Part shown: piece by piece, positions 44,187 through 52,975 of the stretch
Layout of the letters: every line of letters begins with the position of its first letter
Numbering within the stretch: position 1 is the stretch's first letter
NCBI GenBank assembly: GCA_016710285.1
Contig: JADJXR010000001.1
Span: forward strand, 1,302,001 to 1,366,000
Direction: 5' to 3'
Source of the DNA: Chlorobiota bacterium
GTDB taxonomy: Bacteria > Bacteroidota > Ignavibacteria > OLB7
Length of the DNA stretch: 64,000 nt
Notes under the pieces: model-generated
The model's input: the letters and a program-made list of their open reading frames with translations, nothing else
What the model was told of the DNA's origin: nothing
The model's database searches: none
Position numbers and translations under genes: made by a program

Positions 44187-45068
44187 ATGGCAACACGTAC
44201 ACAGAACACCATCCCGGCGTATGACCTTCCCCGTGGTGATGACCTTGACCTCCCCTTCCGGTTCGTGGCCCTGAATCGCAGCCAACACAGCTACGACTTC
44301 ACCGCGCCGCATCGGCATAACTACTACGAAGTCTTCTTTTTTGAGCATGGCGGCGGGGAGCATGACATTGATTTCACCACGTTCCCAATCCGCGACAACT
44401 CCCTCCATTTTGTCACGCCGGGGCAAGTCCATCAGGTGCGCCGGCTTCCTGGCTCGGGGGGTGGGGTGCTGCTGTTCACCACCGATTTCTACAGCCTTAA
44501 TCTGTACAACCGCGACCTGCTGCAGGCGCTTCCGTTCCTAACCGGAAGCCACCCCCAGCCGGTGCTGAACATGACCCACGAAGAAAGCATGGAAGCGATG
44601 CTGTTGATTGGAATGATCCGCGAGGAGTTCCGGCTGGCCGCAACCCACCGCGAGGAGGTGATCCGAAGCTATCTGAACATCTTGCTGCTGAAGTCGCAGC
44701 GGTTATTCGAACAGCGGAGCGATATTGCCGCCGCAACCCCAACGGCCACCAAGCAGTTGCTCCGCTCGTTGCGGTTGCTGGTGGATGCGCACTTCCATGC
44801 GGTCCATTCCGCCGGGGCCTACGCCCGGATGCTGAACGTGACGCTGAACCATCTGAACAACATCACGAAGGAGCTAACGGGCCGCACCGTTAGCGAGCTT
44901 ATCCAGGAAAGAATTCTTCTGGAGGCCAAACGATTGCTGGCCCATTCTTCGTTAAGCGTGAAGGAGATCGCGTACCATTTGGGATTCGACGATCCTTCCT
45001 ACTTCACCCGCTTTTTCCGGCTGCGGCAACAGCTGACCCCAGCGGAGTTCCGATCCGGGTTTGAATAA
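44187..45068 (+). CDS. AraC family transcriptional regulator
   Basis: 293 residues. The N-terminal part is a cupin-like sensor (APHRHNYYEVFFFEHGGGEHDIDF, FVTPGQVHQVRRLPG). The C-terminal 100 or so residues hold two helix-turn-helix motifs (AYARMLNVTLNHLNNITKELTG and SVKEIAYHLGFDDPSYFTRFF), which fit the AraC/XylS signature. It probably responds to a small ligand; target genes are unknown. It is divergent from hflX, and the small membrane protein gene follows 50 bp downstream on the same strand. Confidence 0.93.
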   Translation: MATRTQNTIPAYDLPRGDDLDLPFRFVALNRSQHSYDFTAPHRHNYYEVFFFEHGGGEHDIDFTTFPIRDNSLHFVTPGQVHQVRRLPGSGGGVLLFTTDFYSLNLYNRDLLQALPFLTGSHPQPVLNMTHEESMEAMLLIGMIREEFRLAATHREEVIRSYLNILLLKSQRLFEQRSDIAAATPTATKQLLRSLRLLVDAHFHAVHSAGAYARMLNVTLNHLNNITKELTGRTVSELIQERILLEAKRLLAHSSLSVKEIAYHLGFDDPSYFTRFFRLRQQLTPAEFRSGFE

Positions 45069-45118
45069 AGGGGAAGCGGCGTAAGCAAAACAAGCAACGA
45101 ACCAAACATGAGTCTATC

Positions 45119-45388
45119 ATGGTAAAAAAAACGATTGCGTATGTGATGATTCTGGTGGCTGTCGGCATCGGCATCTACTGGTATTCCTCAGGAGCCAACA
45201 TCTACACGCTGACCTCGGTTCCGGTGGAAGTGAAAGATGAGTTGTTCGGCACCACCGAAACCCATTGGGAAGAGACCTACCGCCCGGGCCTTGACGTTCT
45301 TGGGCCAGCAATGGGGGGATTGATCCTTATCGCCAGCGTCCTGCTGTGGCTTGCGCGGCGCGATGGCCGCCGCCCCCAGCCGGAGTAA
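45119..45388 (+). CDS. Small two-TM membrane protein of unknown function
   Basis: 89 residues. Two hydrophobic helices, about 5-24 (IAYVMILVAVGIGIYWY) and about 61-79 (VLGPAMGGLILIASVLLWLA), flank a polar loop of about 35 residues, and the tail is basic. No family recognised. Probable co-transcription with the AraC gene; no Shine-Dalgarno seen. Confidence 0.65.
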   Translation: MVKKTIAYVMILVAVGIGIYWYSSGANIYTLTSVPVEVKDELFGTTETHWEETYRPGLDVLGPAMGGLILIASVLLWLARRDGRRPQPE

Positions 45389-45447
45389 CGCGCCAACCGC
45401 CAGAGCGCGATTTCCGGGAAGTGCTTCGCGCTTTCTTTTCCCCGCCG

Positions 45448-45455
45448 TACATTTG
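45448..45455 (+). promoter_or_regulatory. Bacteroidota-type -7 promoter element
   Basis: TACATTTG is a perfect TAnnTTTG match, 41 nt upstream of the ATG at 45497. A weak TTTC-like -33 region is present. The distance to the ATG agrees with the matched site at 2878-2885. Confidence 0.45.
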
Positions 45456-45496
45456 CGCGGTACTGCGGCGATATTCCCTTCCTACTTCAGCGTCCC

Positions 45497-46864
45497 ATGA
45501 ACGTTTTTTCTTCTTCCATTCGGCTATCGGTGGCCGGTTTGGTGCTGGCCAGTTTGGTGCTGGCAATTATTGCTGCCGGATGCGCGGGGCAATCCATGGC
45601 AACGCGCAACATCAGCCTTAGCTACGACATGGCGGCGAACACCGTGCAAATCGTTCCAACGGAGCGGGCAAAGGCCGGGGACATGGTGTCGTTCGAGGTG
45701 AAGAACGTCAATCCGTTTTTGTACGAAGTGACGATTAACCAGCAACGGATTTCCCGGAACACACCGCTGCGCCGCCTGCAGCAGTTCGCGCTGCCAAAGC
45801 CGAACATTGGCGACACCGCACGCCAGGCCCCGCCCCTTACGGCGGACCTTGCGGGGTCCACCAATCGCCTGCCAATCAATCGCTTCCGCACCAACCACAC
45901 CCTGTTCCGCAACCGCTTCAACACGTTCGTTGCCTTCCTCAGTTTTGATGATTATCTCCTTTCCCTTCTTCGCCAACCATTCCCGCAGGAGGACCTGCTA
46001 AAACGGAGCATCACCGCACGGCTGAACGAGCTTGTGGGAACCGGGCCGCTGTACACCCGCGCCGATTTTGTTCGCAAGGGGGATGAGTTGTTCGAGGCGA
46101 TGACGAAATCCTTCAATGACTTGATGAGCGAGTATCAGTTCCTTGACACGCTGGCCAAGCGGGAACTGCGCGAAGCAATGCTGAACGCCCGCGCCACCTA
46201 CGAATCGTTCGCCGCCGGTGGGGAATGGAGCCACCACATTGAGGCCACCGCCGATTTATACGAGCTGGTGCAGAACACCCCGTTCACCTTTGCATCGTTC
46301 CGAACGCAGGTGGCGATTGGGGACCAGGCGATGACGTTTCGGGTGGAAGGGACACGGAAAGAAGAGGCCGACCAGATACCGAATGGAGTTGCGCAGCCGT
46401 TCGCGTTGCAGTATCAGCTTCCGGTGGAAGGGGGTGGGTTCCGATTGGGGATTGGCGCAGGGTTGTTTGCCAGCAGCTTGGCCAACAACAGCTACGGTTT
46501 CCGCGACTCGCTGGGGTATCGGTTTATCGTCCAGAACCAGCGCGACGTAATGAACTACGGCCCCGGGGCGGTGATGCACTTCCACCACACCGCAATCCCC
46601 ATTGGCGGGAATGTTGGATTGATGCTGAACAACGCCTCGCGGATCCAATACCTTGCCGGGGCCAGCCTTATGCTTGGCGACCGCGGGCAAATCGGCATCA
46701 ACGGCGGCCTGACGTTCGGCACGGTTTCGCGGCTTGCGGCCCCGTACATCCTGGACAAACGGCTTGACGGAAACGACGCAAAGCTCACCGCCATCCCCAC
46801 GATTGACCGATTGGAGCTTGGGTGGTACGGTGGGGTCAGCTACAACTTTGGCGGGTCCAATTAA
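45497..46864 (+). CDS. Probable outer-membrane lipoprotein of unknown function
   Basis: 455 residues. A hydrophobic N-terminus (LSVAGLVLASLVLAIIAAGC) ends in a lipobox-like AAGC, so it may be lipidated, although alanine at -3 is not typical. Residues of about 150-240 look helical. The last 170 or so residues are beta-rich with alternating glycine and aromatic residues (FRLGIGAGLFASSL, GWYGGVSYNFGGSN) and could form a small barrel. No recognised family. Its stop codon overlaps the stop of the convergent glycosyltransferase (TTAA shared). Confidence 0.7.
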   Translation: MNVFSSSIRLSVAGLVLASLVLAIIAAGCAGQSMATRNISLSYDMAANTVQIVPTERAKAGDMVSFEVKNVNPFLYEVTINQQRISRNTPLRRLQQFALPKPNIGDTARQAPPLTADLAGSTNRLPINRFRTNHTLFRNRFNTFVAFLSFDDYLLSLLRQPFPQEDLLKRSITARLNELVGTGPLYTRADFVRKGDELFEAMTKSFNDLMSEYQFLDTLAKRELREAMLNARATYESFAAGGEWSHHIEATADLYELVQNTPFTFASFRTQVAIGDQAMTFRVEGTRKEEADQIPNGVAQPFALQYQLPVEGGGFRLGIGAGLFASSLANNSYGFRDSLGYRFIVQNQRDVMNYGPGAVMHFHHTAIPIGGNVGLMLNNASRIQYLAGASLMLGDRGQIGINGGLTFGTVSRLAAPYILDKRLDGNDAKLTAIPTIDRLELGWYGGVSYNFGGSN

Positions 46865-48026
46865 TCGCTGGTTTTGCGGCGTTGCAGAATCTTCATCACG
46901 GCGGCGGAGTAGCCTTCGGCACTTCGTTCGGGGGTTAGTTCGGTTTCGGCGTGTTGGCGTGCGGCGTTTCCCATGCGCTGGCGTAGCTGGGGGGAATCAA
47001 CAATGCGGCCAAGCGCGGCGGAAAATTCCGGGATGTTGTTGGGGTCCACAATGATTCCCGTAACTCCATCTATCACCACATCGGCCGTTGCGCCGGCAAA
47101 ACGGGTTGCGATTATTGGCAATCCGGCGGCGGCGGCTTCCACCATCACCAATCCAAAAACCTCCGTCAGGAAGGGAACAAAAGCGCGTCGGACATGGCGT
47201 AGTAGATCGGCAAATCGGCTTTCTGCTGATAGCCGTGCATCAGCACCTGCCCCCCCAGCCCGTTCCGCTCGATGGCTTGGCGCAACTTGGCTTCATCTTC
47301 CCCCGACCCCACAACGTGCAAGGCAACATCGGGGCGATTCAGGGCGGCCAGCGCTTCGGCCATTTCCACAATTCCCTTCCACCCCAGCAGATACCCAACA
47401 AACAGCAGATGAACCGCAAACGGCTCCCCCGATTCCGTGCGGAAGCGATCCCGCCACTGGTCCGCCTGCCCGCCGCGCCGCAGCGCATCCACGCGGGAAA
47501 CAAAAAACTGCGTGTCCACAACGTTGATTGCAACATCAACGCGTTGGGAAGGGACACCTTTATCAAGGAAGTACTGGCGTGCATCGTTGCCGTAGGCAAT
47601 GAACCCTTGCCCCAGCTTGTAAAACGGGATACGGAACAGATCCCGCAGCCACTGATAACTGCGCCGCGCCGAAGTGTGGGTTTCGCCGCTGTAGATAATC
47701 ACGGGGATTTTTCTGCGGAGGCAGTGAAGCATCAGCCGCAAGGCAATGGCATCCATTGCCCACGCAAGCACTACCACTGCGGGGCGCAACTGCTGTAGTT
47801 GGTGTTCCCCCCCTTGCAGCATTGCATCGGCCGTTCCTGCGGACCACGACAGCTCGGCAAAATCTTCATCGCTAAACTTCCATTCGCGCTGGCGGCTTCG
47901 GCCTCCTAAAAAATGGATATGGAGCCGAACTCCTTCCTTCAACAACTCCTTCTGGAACGCACGATACTGCGGCAGGCGGTAGGGGGTTGGGGCGTTGGTG
48001 ATATGCAGGACGAGCGGTTGAGACAT
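46861..48026 (-). pseudogene. Frameshifted glycosyltransferase family 4 (GT-B)
   Basis: Two reading frames together make one GT4 enzyme. The N-terminal frame (47166-48026) has PTPYRLPQYRAF, the GT-B linker LFVGYLLGWKGIVEMAEAL and YYAMSDALLFPS, then a stop. The C-terminal frame (46861 to about 47170) resumes with LTEVFGLVMVEAAAAGLPIIA, the nucleotide-sugar-binding region that normally follows directly. Loss of a single C near 47169 (CCTTCCTGACG read where CCTTCCCTGACG is expected) explains the break. It is either a recent inactivation or a sequencing error. The family transfers sugars from nucleotide donors in capsule or LPS assembly. Confidence 0.8.
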
Positions 48027-48145
48027 GCTGTTCGGTAATCTTGATGGCTCCTAGTTATTGCTCTTGCTATTGTTAGTGGGAATAGGCATTTTGCCGCCTG
48101 TATTTCCCTGTCTCTGCCCACCATAAACCTTATGGAGGCCGTTCT

Positions 48146-50869
48146 ATGTTGCGCGTAATTTTCAGTCTGGCTGTTGCTCTGGTTATCCCATGTGCCAGAA
48201 TGCTTTCGCAAGATATTCGATTATCGCCAGAACCGACCACAACCATCCTATCCGTGGATAATCGCACCGTTGCGGCGGCACGTATTGATTCCGTAACGCT
48301 GATAGTATGGGGAACACACATTAGGGGCAAAGCACCCAACACCGTGAAGAACGTCCTACGGACGCAGATTGTACGCGATACCGGGTTGGTTGACTCATCC
48401 CGCATCCTCCACAGCGTAGCGGCATATCCCTCCACCTACCGAAAAGTATTTGCGCTGCATGATCGCTTTCTGCTGTTGTGGGACGACCGGCGTAGCGGCA
48501 CATACGAACTTTATGCACAGGTGATTGATACCACCGGCAGGGCTGTAGGGGAAGAGGTTGCCATTGGCGAGGGCATGATGGATGATGCATCCACTTTTTT
48601 GCTTCCAATGAATGGAGGGTGGATGTTGATCTGGAACAGTAAGAACGACACCACCCGATCATATCGGCAACTATTATCATCCAACGGAAAACGTATTGGC
48701 ACTGCCGAACGGCTTCCCACTTCGCTCATTACGCACGTTTTGCGCTATTCAGAACCAGACATGGTTCTTTTACGCAGCGAAAAAGATTTTTCGGTCATTA
48801 TGGACGCATCTGGGAAAATCAATCAAAAGTTATTGCCCGTTGGCCGATTGAATCCAATGTTCTATCTATGGCCCGACAGTTCCCTTTCTATTCTGCAAGA
48901 TTCCACGGTGATCCATTACAGGAATCTCCTTGACGACACCCCCTCCAACACAACACCCATTCTCTTCCCCAATAATTGGCTACGAGGGTCCGAAACGATT
49001 GGCCGCGATTCCGCAGGGGAATTACGTATTCTTGGGTGGCAAAAAACCATTCATTCTTATGCCTATATTTTTACTGCTATGTACCCTCTTCGCCAAGCCC
49101 AGCAGATACAGTGGTATGACACCGTTTCTACGAACAATTATCAAAGCAGTAGCACTTCCGCAAGCAGCCCAGCCTATAAGACAACGAGGTACAGACTACT
49201 CTGTGCAAACAATTATGTAGTTGACGGAATTTTCAGCTTCAGCGTATATAATAATTTCGAACACAATTCATATAATGTTGATTATGCTGTGACATACATA
49301 ACATCTCAAGATGGTACCCTTTATAAAGCAAATGACCCGAATATTCCATCATGCTACACAACATCCAATATTGCGATTTCCAGAGAGCGAATTGCGCTGG
49401 TAAATAACGTTAAAATTTACATTAACAAGACTGCTAGGGGTTTCGATCTGGATTCGCTTATCAACTACCGAGGGGATGCCATTCAAATACTGCCAGCAAT
49501 AGTATTGCGGGATAACGAATTATTAGTTCGATATTGGCAAGGCACTATTCCATACATGTATTTTCCACAGAATACATTCTTAGGCCAATGGCGTAATTTT
49601 CAAGATACGCTGTCTGGATTCAAAGACGATGCAGCCCTTTCTGTGCTTGACCGAGGGTGGATGTACGCTTATAGGATTACCAATGCAAATACGTTCTTCT
49701 TAGCGTGCCGAGACGACATCAGGTTTATCTACCGTGGGCAGTTGGAGGCAATCGCTACGAATGCAGTCAATTATGTTCCAACCAATGAAGGCTGGCGACC
49801 AACACGATCCTGGATAACCAAGGGGCATCATACCTACCGTAGGGTGTTGGCATCAGGATTTAATCCAGTACGCAACGAGCTGATTATTATTGACCACTAC
49901 GAAGGGAACCCGCCACGCTCGTACGCAACGATTAATTCTCGCGGTGACTCAATCGCAGGGAAGAATTTTAGCGACTCAGTTATGCTAACCTGGGAATTCC
50001 ACAATGACCTTGTGCCGATTGACTCAACCGCTTTTTTATTGTTCAACCCCGACAAAACTCTGCTATTCCAGGACAGCAAAATTTCATTCATTAATGACTA
50101 CGTTGTCCCAAAAGGGAACGTAAGGCTCCAGAGATTAATTGATGATTCTTTTCTGGAAATTTATTCCGAAGATAGCCTTACCATCCGCCTAAGAATTTTT
50201 TCTTTGGTAGGGAAATTGCGTTATGAGAAAACGCTCAACTATGAAGGCAAATCTCCGTTTGTTGTTGGGCAATCGCCCACCACCAAGGATATTTTTTTGC
50301 TGCGTGGCGGAAACGATGGGGTGAAGCTGACAATGATGAACAGTCAACTGAAAAACTTGGTTGATGGTGGAAGCGGAATGCCAATTTTTGACATTCCTAT
50401 CAGCACCACCCGGGATAGCGTTGGAATGGTGAGCGGGGTGTTTCGCAACGACACACTGTTCGCCGTGTGGGAGGATTTTCGCAATAGTTTCGACATCTAC
50501 GGCACGGCTTGGAAACGACCCAGCGATCTGATTGCCCCCGGCTTCACTCCGCCATCTCTTGATACGGCCATCCCTCCTAACCCTCCTTTTTTTGATAGCA
50601 CAGAAAATTCAACGTTTGCCATCATGGGAATAATTCCAACCCCAGCGGATAATTTTCTATCATTTCAACTACAGCTGCTCAAGCAGGGTGTGGTGACGCT
50701 CCATGTTGTGGATGCGCTGGGGAAAATCGTCAAGCGGAAGCAATGGAGGGCACAGCAAAGGGTGCAAAACATTTTCTTGGAAACGCAGGACCTTTTCCCT
50801 GGAGCCTACACCGCGCTGTTTGAAGTTGGGGGGCATTTCCAATCACGGCAGTTCCTGGTTGTTCATTAA
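48146..50869 (+). CDS. Secreted protein of unknown function with T9SS sorting domain
   Basis: 907 residues. Signal peptide MLRVIFSLAVALVIPCA. The body has many short beta segments with no recognised family; FAVWEDFRNSFDIYGTAW and LLWDDRRSGTYELYAQVI resemble each other, as in propeller-type surface proteins. It ends with a T9SS type A sorting domain (IIPTPADNFLSFQL, LHVVDALGKIV, LFPGAYTALFEV, FLVVH). The Shine-Dalgarno GGAGG at 48134-48138 lies 7 nt before the ATG and fixes the start. The middle (about 49020-50420) is visibly AT-richer than neighbouring genes. Divergent from the broken glycosyltransferase. Confidence 0.8.
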   Translation: MLRVIFSLAVALVIPCARMLSQDIRLSPEPTTTILSVDNRTVAAARIDSVTLIVWGTHIRGKAPNTVKNVLRTQIVRDTGLVDSSRILHSVAAYPSTYRKVFALHDRFLLLWDDRRSGTYELYAQVIDTTGRAVGEEVAIGEGMMDDASTFLLPMNGGWMLIWNSKNDTTRSYRQLLSSNGKRIGTAERLPTSLITHVLRYSEPDMVLLRSEKDFSVIMDASGKINQKLLPVGRLNPMFYLWPDSSLSILQDSTVIHYRNLLDDTPSNTTPILFPNNWLRGSETIGRDSAGELRILGWQKTIHSYAYIFTAMYPLRQAQQIQWYDTVSTNNYQSSSTSASSPAYKTTRYRLLCANNYVVDGIFSFSVYNNFEHNSYNVDYAVTYITSQDGTLYKANDPNIPSCYTTSNIAISRERIALVNNVKIYINKTARGFDLDSLINYRGDAIQILPAIVLRDNELLVRYWQGTIPYMYFPQNTFLGQWRNFQDTLSGFKDDAALSVLDRGWMYAYRITNANTFFLACRDDIRFIYRGQLEAIATNAVNYVPTNEGWRPTRSWITKGHHTYRRVLASGFNPVRNELIIIDHYEGNPPRSYATINSRGDSIAGKNFSDSVMLTWEFHNDLVPIDSTAFLLFNPDKTLLFQDSKISFINDYVVPKGNVRLQRLIDDSFLEIYSEDSLTIRLRIFSLVGKLRYEKTLNYEGKSPFVVGQSPTTKDIFLLRGGNDGVKLTMMNSQLKNLVDGGSGMPIFDIPISTTRDSVGMVSGVFRNDTLFAVWEDFRNSFDIYGTAWKRPSDLIAPGFTPPSLDTAIPPNPPFFDSTENSTFAIMGIIPTPADNFLSFQLQLLKQGVVTLHVVDALGKIVKRKQWRAQQRVQNIFLETQDLFPGAYTALFEVGGHFQSRQFLVVH

Positions 50870-51110
50870 GGCTGGTGCAATTTGGTGGCCATTGCAACCG
50901 AGCGCGCTTTCAGAAGAGGAATCATGCTTGCAACAAGCCCCCCCCCTGTGAAAAGTTGTTCCCTTTTCCCGCTTGGTTTGGGGGCTTTGGTAATTTCATC
51001 GGCCTTGCAATGGGCCGTTGGGGCGGATTGTTCCAATCCATCTTGCGGGCAACATTGTTCTGTTGTGGGGGTCTTATTACGGCATCCATATACGTAACCT
51101 TGTTCTGCCA

Positions 51111-52805
51111 ATGGCTCCTTCAACTTCTTCGATTTCCATGCCGCGTTCCGCTTCCGGCCGTTGTTCTGCCAGCTTCTGTGCTGCCCTTGTTGGGGCGTGC
51201 ATCTGGCTGATGTTCCCCTTTTTCACACAGGCGCAGCCCAGCACCGATGACCCGGCGATGACGCATCGGGATAATCCCGGCCCAGCCATCAACTCTACCT
51301 CCATCGAAATCCTTCCGCTGGTCTCCCCCGATGGACAAACGTTGTACTTCGACCGCAAGTACGACCCGGAAAATATCGGCGGCCAGAACGACGACGACGA
51401 CATCTACATGGCAACCATGCAGCCCGATGGCACATGGGGAAACGCCGTAAACGTTGGCTCGCCGCTGAATTCCCCAGGCTCCGATGTCCTGTTCTGGATT
51501 AGTGCCGATGGCAACGCCGCCCTGATGCACAGCGGGAAAATCATTAAACACACCGTTGGCAAAGGGAAAAAAGCAAAAACCACCGAACGCTCCGTTGGGT
51601 TGGCCATCACCCGCAGGGTGAATGGGGCTTGGACCGAACCCACGCCGGTCGTAATCCAAGGGCTGGCCTCGCTTGGCGACAGCTACTACGCCACCATCTC
51701 CCCCGACGGACGGAAGCTGATTATTGCCTACAATCCCGGGCATGAAGATCCGGAGGACCTGGACCTGTTCATCTGCACCGCCATCAGCAGCGACATGACC
51801 CGCTGGACCCAACCGATTCCGCTGGGCGGAACCATCAACACAACGATGTTCGAGGGCGCGCCCTTTATGGCCGCCGATAATCGCACCCTCTATTTCGCTT
51901 CGGCAGGGCACGACGGCTTTGGAGGAAGCGACCTTCTGATGACCCGCCGCATCGGCAACTCCTGGAACGCTTGGACCACTCCGGTCAATCTTGGCGGGAC
52001 CATCAACACCCCGATGTTCGAGGCCTCCCTCTCGGTGCCGGCCACGGGCGACTCCATCTACGTAAGCGGCAGCGGGTTCCCTGGCGAGTTGAATTTTGGG
52101 CGATCCGATATCTACCGTTTGCAACTTCCGCAAGAGTTCCGCCCGTTTCCGGCAACGCTGGTGAAAGGGAGCTTGGTTGCGGCGGGGAAACCGGTGGAAG
52201 GATTGATTCGCGTTGAACGGAACAGCGACAAGCTGGAGATATTCTCCACCACCAGCGACCACAACGGGCGTTTCACCCTGATCCTTCCCCCCGATGCCGA
52301 CCTGTCGGTGATCGGCTGGGCAAGTGGTCATGCCGAGGTCTCGCTCCCGATTCGGACCTCAACCCAACCAATCTCCGGCATCACTCTAGATCTTGCTGGC
52401 GAAACAACGCCAGAAAGCAACAGCCCCACAACCAGCAAGCCCGCCCCCGGCAAGGCCATGAACGTATCAGCCGATCCGGTGATCTACTTCCCCACTGGTT
52501 CGGCGATGATCACCACCGAGGCGGAGCAGATATTGAAGGCGTTGGCGCAGCAGTTTATCGGCCAGAAGCCGCATGGGATCACCGTTCTTGGATTCACCGA
52601 CGACGAAGGGGAGGAGCCGATGAACGACAGCCTTAGCTTGCGCCGGGCAATCGCCGTCAAGGATTGGTTGCAGGGGCATGGCTTGGGGGAAATCGCCATC
52701 CAGACCATTGGAAAAGGGGAGCGCGAGCCGAAAGCAAAAGACCAAACAGCTGCCGGGCGGGCATTGAATCGGCGGGCGGAGATTGTTGCGCACGGCAGGC
52801 GGTGA
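51111..52805 (+). CDS. PD40/WD40-like repeat OmpA family protein
   Basis: About 564 residues. Signal sequence at about 15-40 (FCAALVGACIWLMFPFF). Propeller repeats follow (PLVSPDGQTLYFDRKYDPENIGGQND, TISPDGRKLIIAY, FMAADNRTLYFASAGHDGFGGSDLLMT), a PD40-type propeller. A beta domain of the CarboxypepD/prealbumin type comes next (VAAGKPVEGLIRV, TTSDHNGRFTLIL). The last 120 or so residues are an OmpA domain (IYFPTGSAMITTEAEQIL, VLGFTDDEGEEPMNDSLSLRR, LNRRAEIVAHG) that binds peptidoglycan. This layout is common in Bacteroidota. I took ATG 51111; the ATG at 51138 is possible. Confidence 0.82.
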   Translation: MAPSTSSISMPRSASGRCSASFCAALVGACIWLMFPFFTQAQPSTDDPAMTHRDNPGPAINSTSIEILPLVSPDGQTLYFDRKYDPENIGGQNDDDDIYMATMQPDGTWGNAVNVGSPLNSPGSDVLFWISADGNAALMHSGKIIKHTVGKGKKAKTTERSVGLAITRRVNGAWTEPTPVVIQGLASLGDSYYATISPDGRKLIIAYNPGHEDPEDLDLFICTAISSDMTRWTQPIPLGGTINTTMFEGAPFMAADNRTLYFASAGHDGFGGSDLLMTRRIGNSWNAWTTPVNLGGTINTPMFEASLSVPATGDSIYVSGSGFPGELNFGRSDIYRLQLPQEFRPFPATLVKGSLVAAGKPVEGLIRVERNSDKLEIFSTTSDHNGRFTLILPPDADLSVIGWASGHAEVSLPIRTSTQPISGITLDLAGETTPESNSPTTSKPAPGKAMNVSADPVIYFPTGSAMITTEAEQILKALAQQFIGQKPHGITVLGFTDDEGEEPMNDSLSLRRAIAVKDWLQGHGLGEIAIQTIGKGEREPKAKDQTAAGRALNRRAEIVAHGRR

Positions 52806-52975
52806 TCCCTTCCGCAAAACCGAGCCCCCCCGCTGATACCGTGACGAAGCGTGGCGAAGATTGAACACAACCCCCATGTTTCAGTAACTTGCTTCCGCCA
52901 AGCCGCTGAAGCGGCAAGAACCTTTCAGAACAACAGCACACGCAGATACAGAACTTTCAGGGAGACCACAGAGCA

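Noticed and set aside
50866..51123. 85-codon frame between the T9SS cargo and PD40-OmpA genes
   Set aside because: No recognised motif, no start signal, and it overlaps the start of the OmpA-type gene; the 241-bp gap is taken as non-coding.
52871..52912. Hairpin near GCCGCTGAAGCGGC upstream of E2 as a riboswitch
   Set aside because: Only a short palindrome is visible; there is no conserved core of a known riboswitch class.
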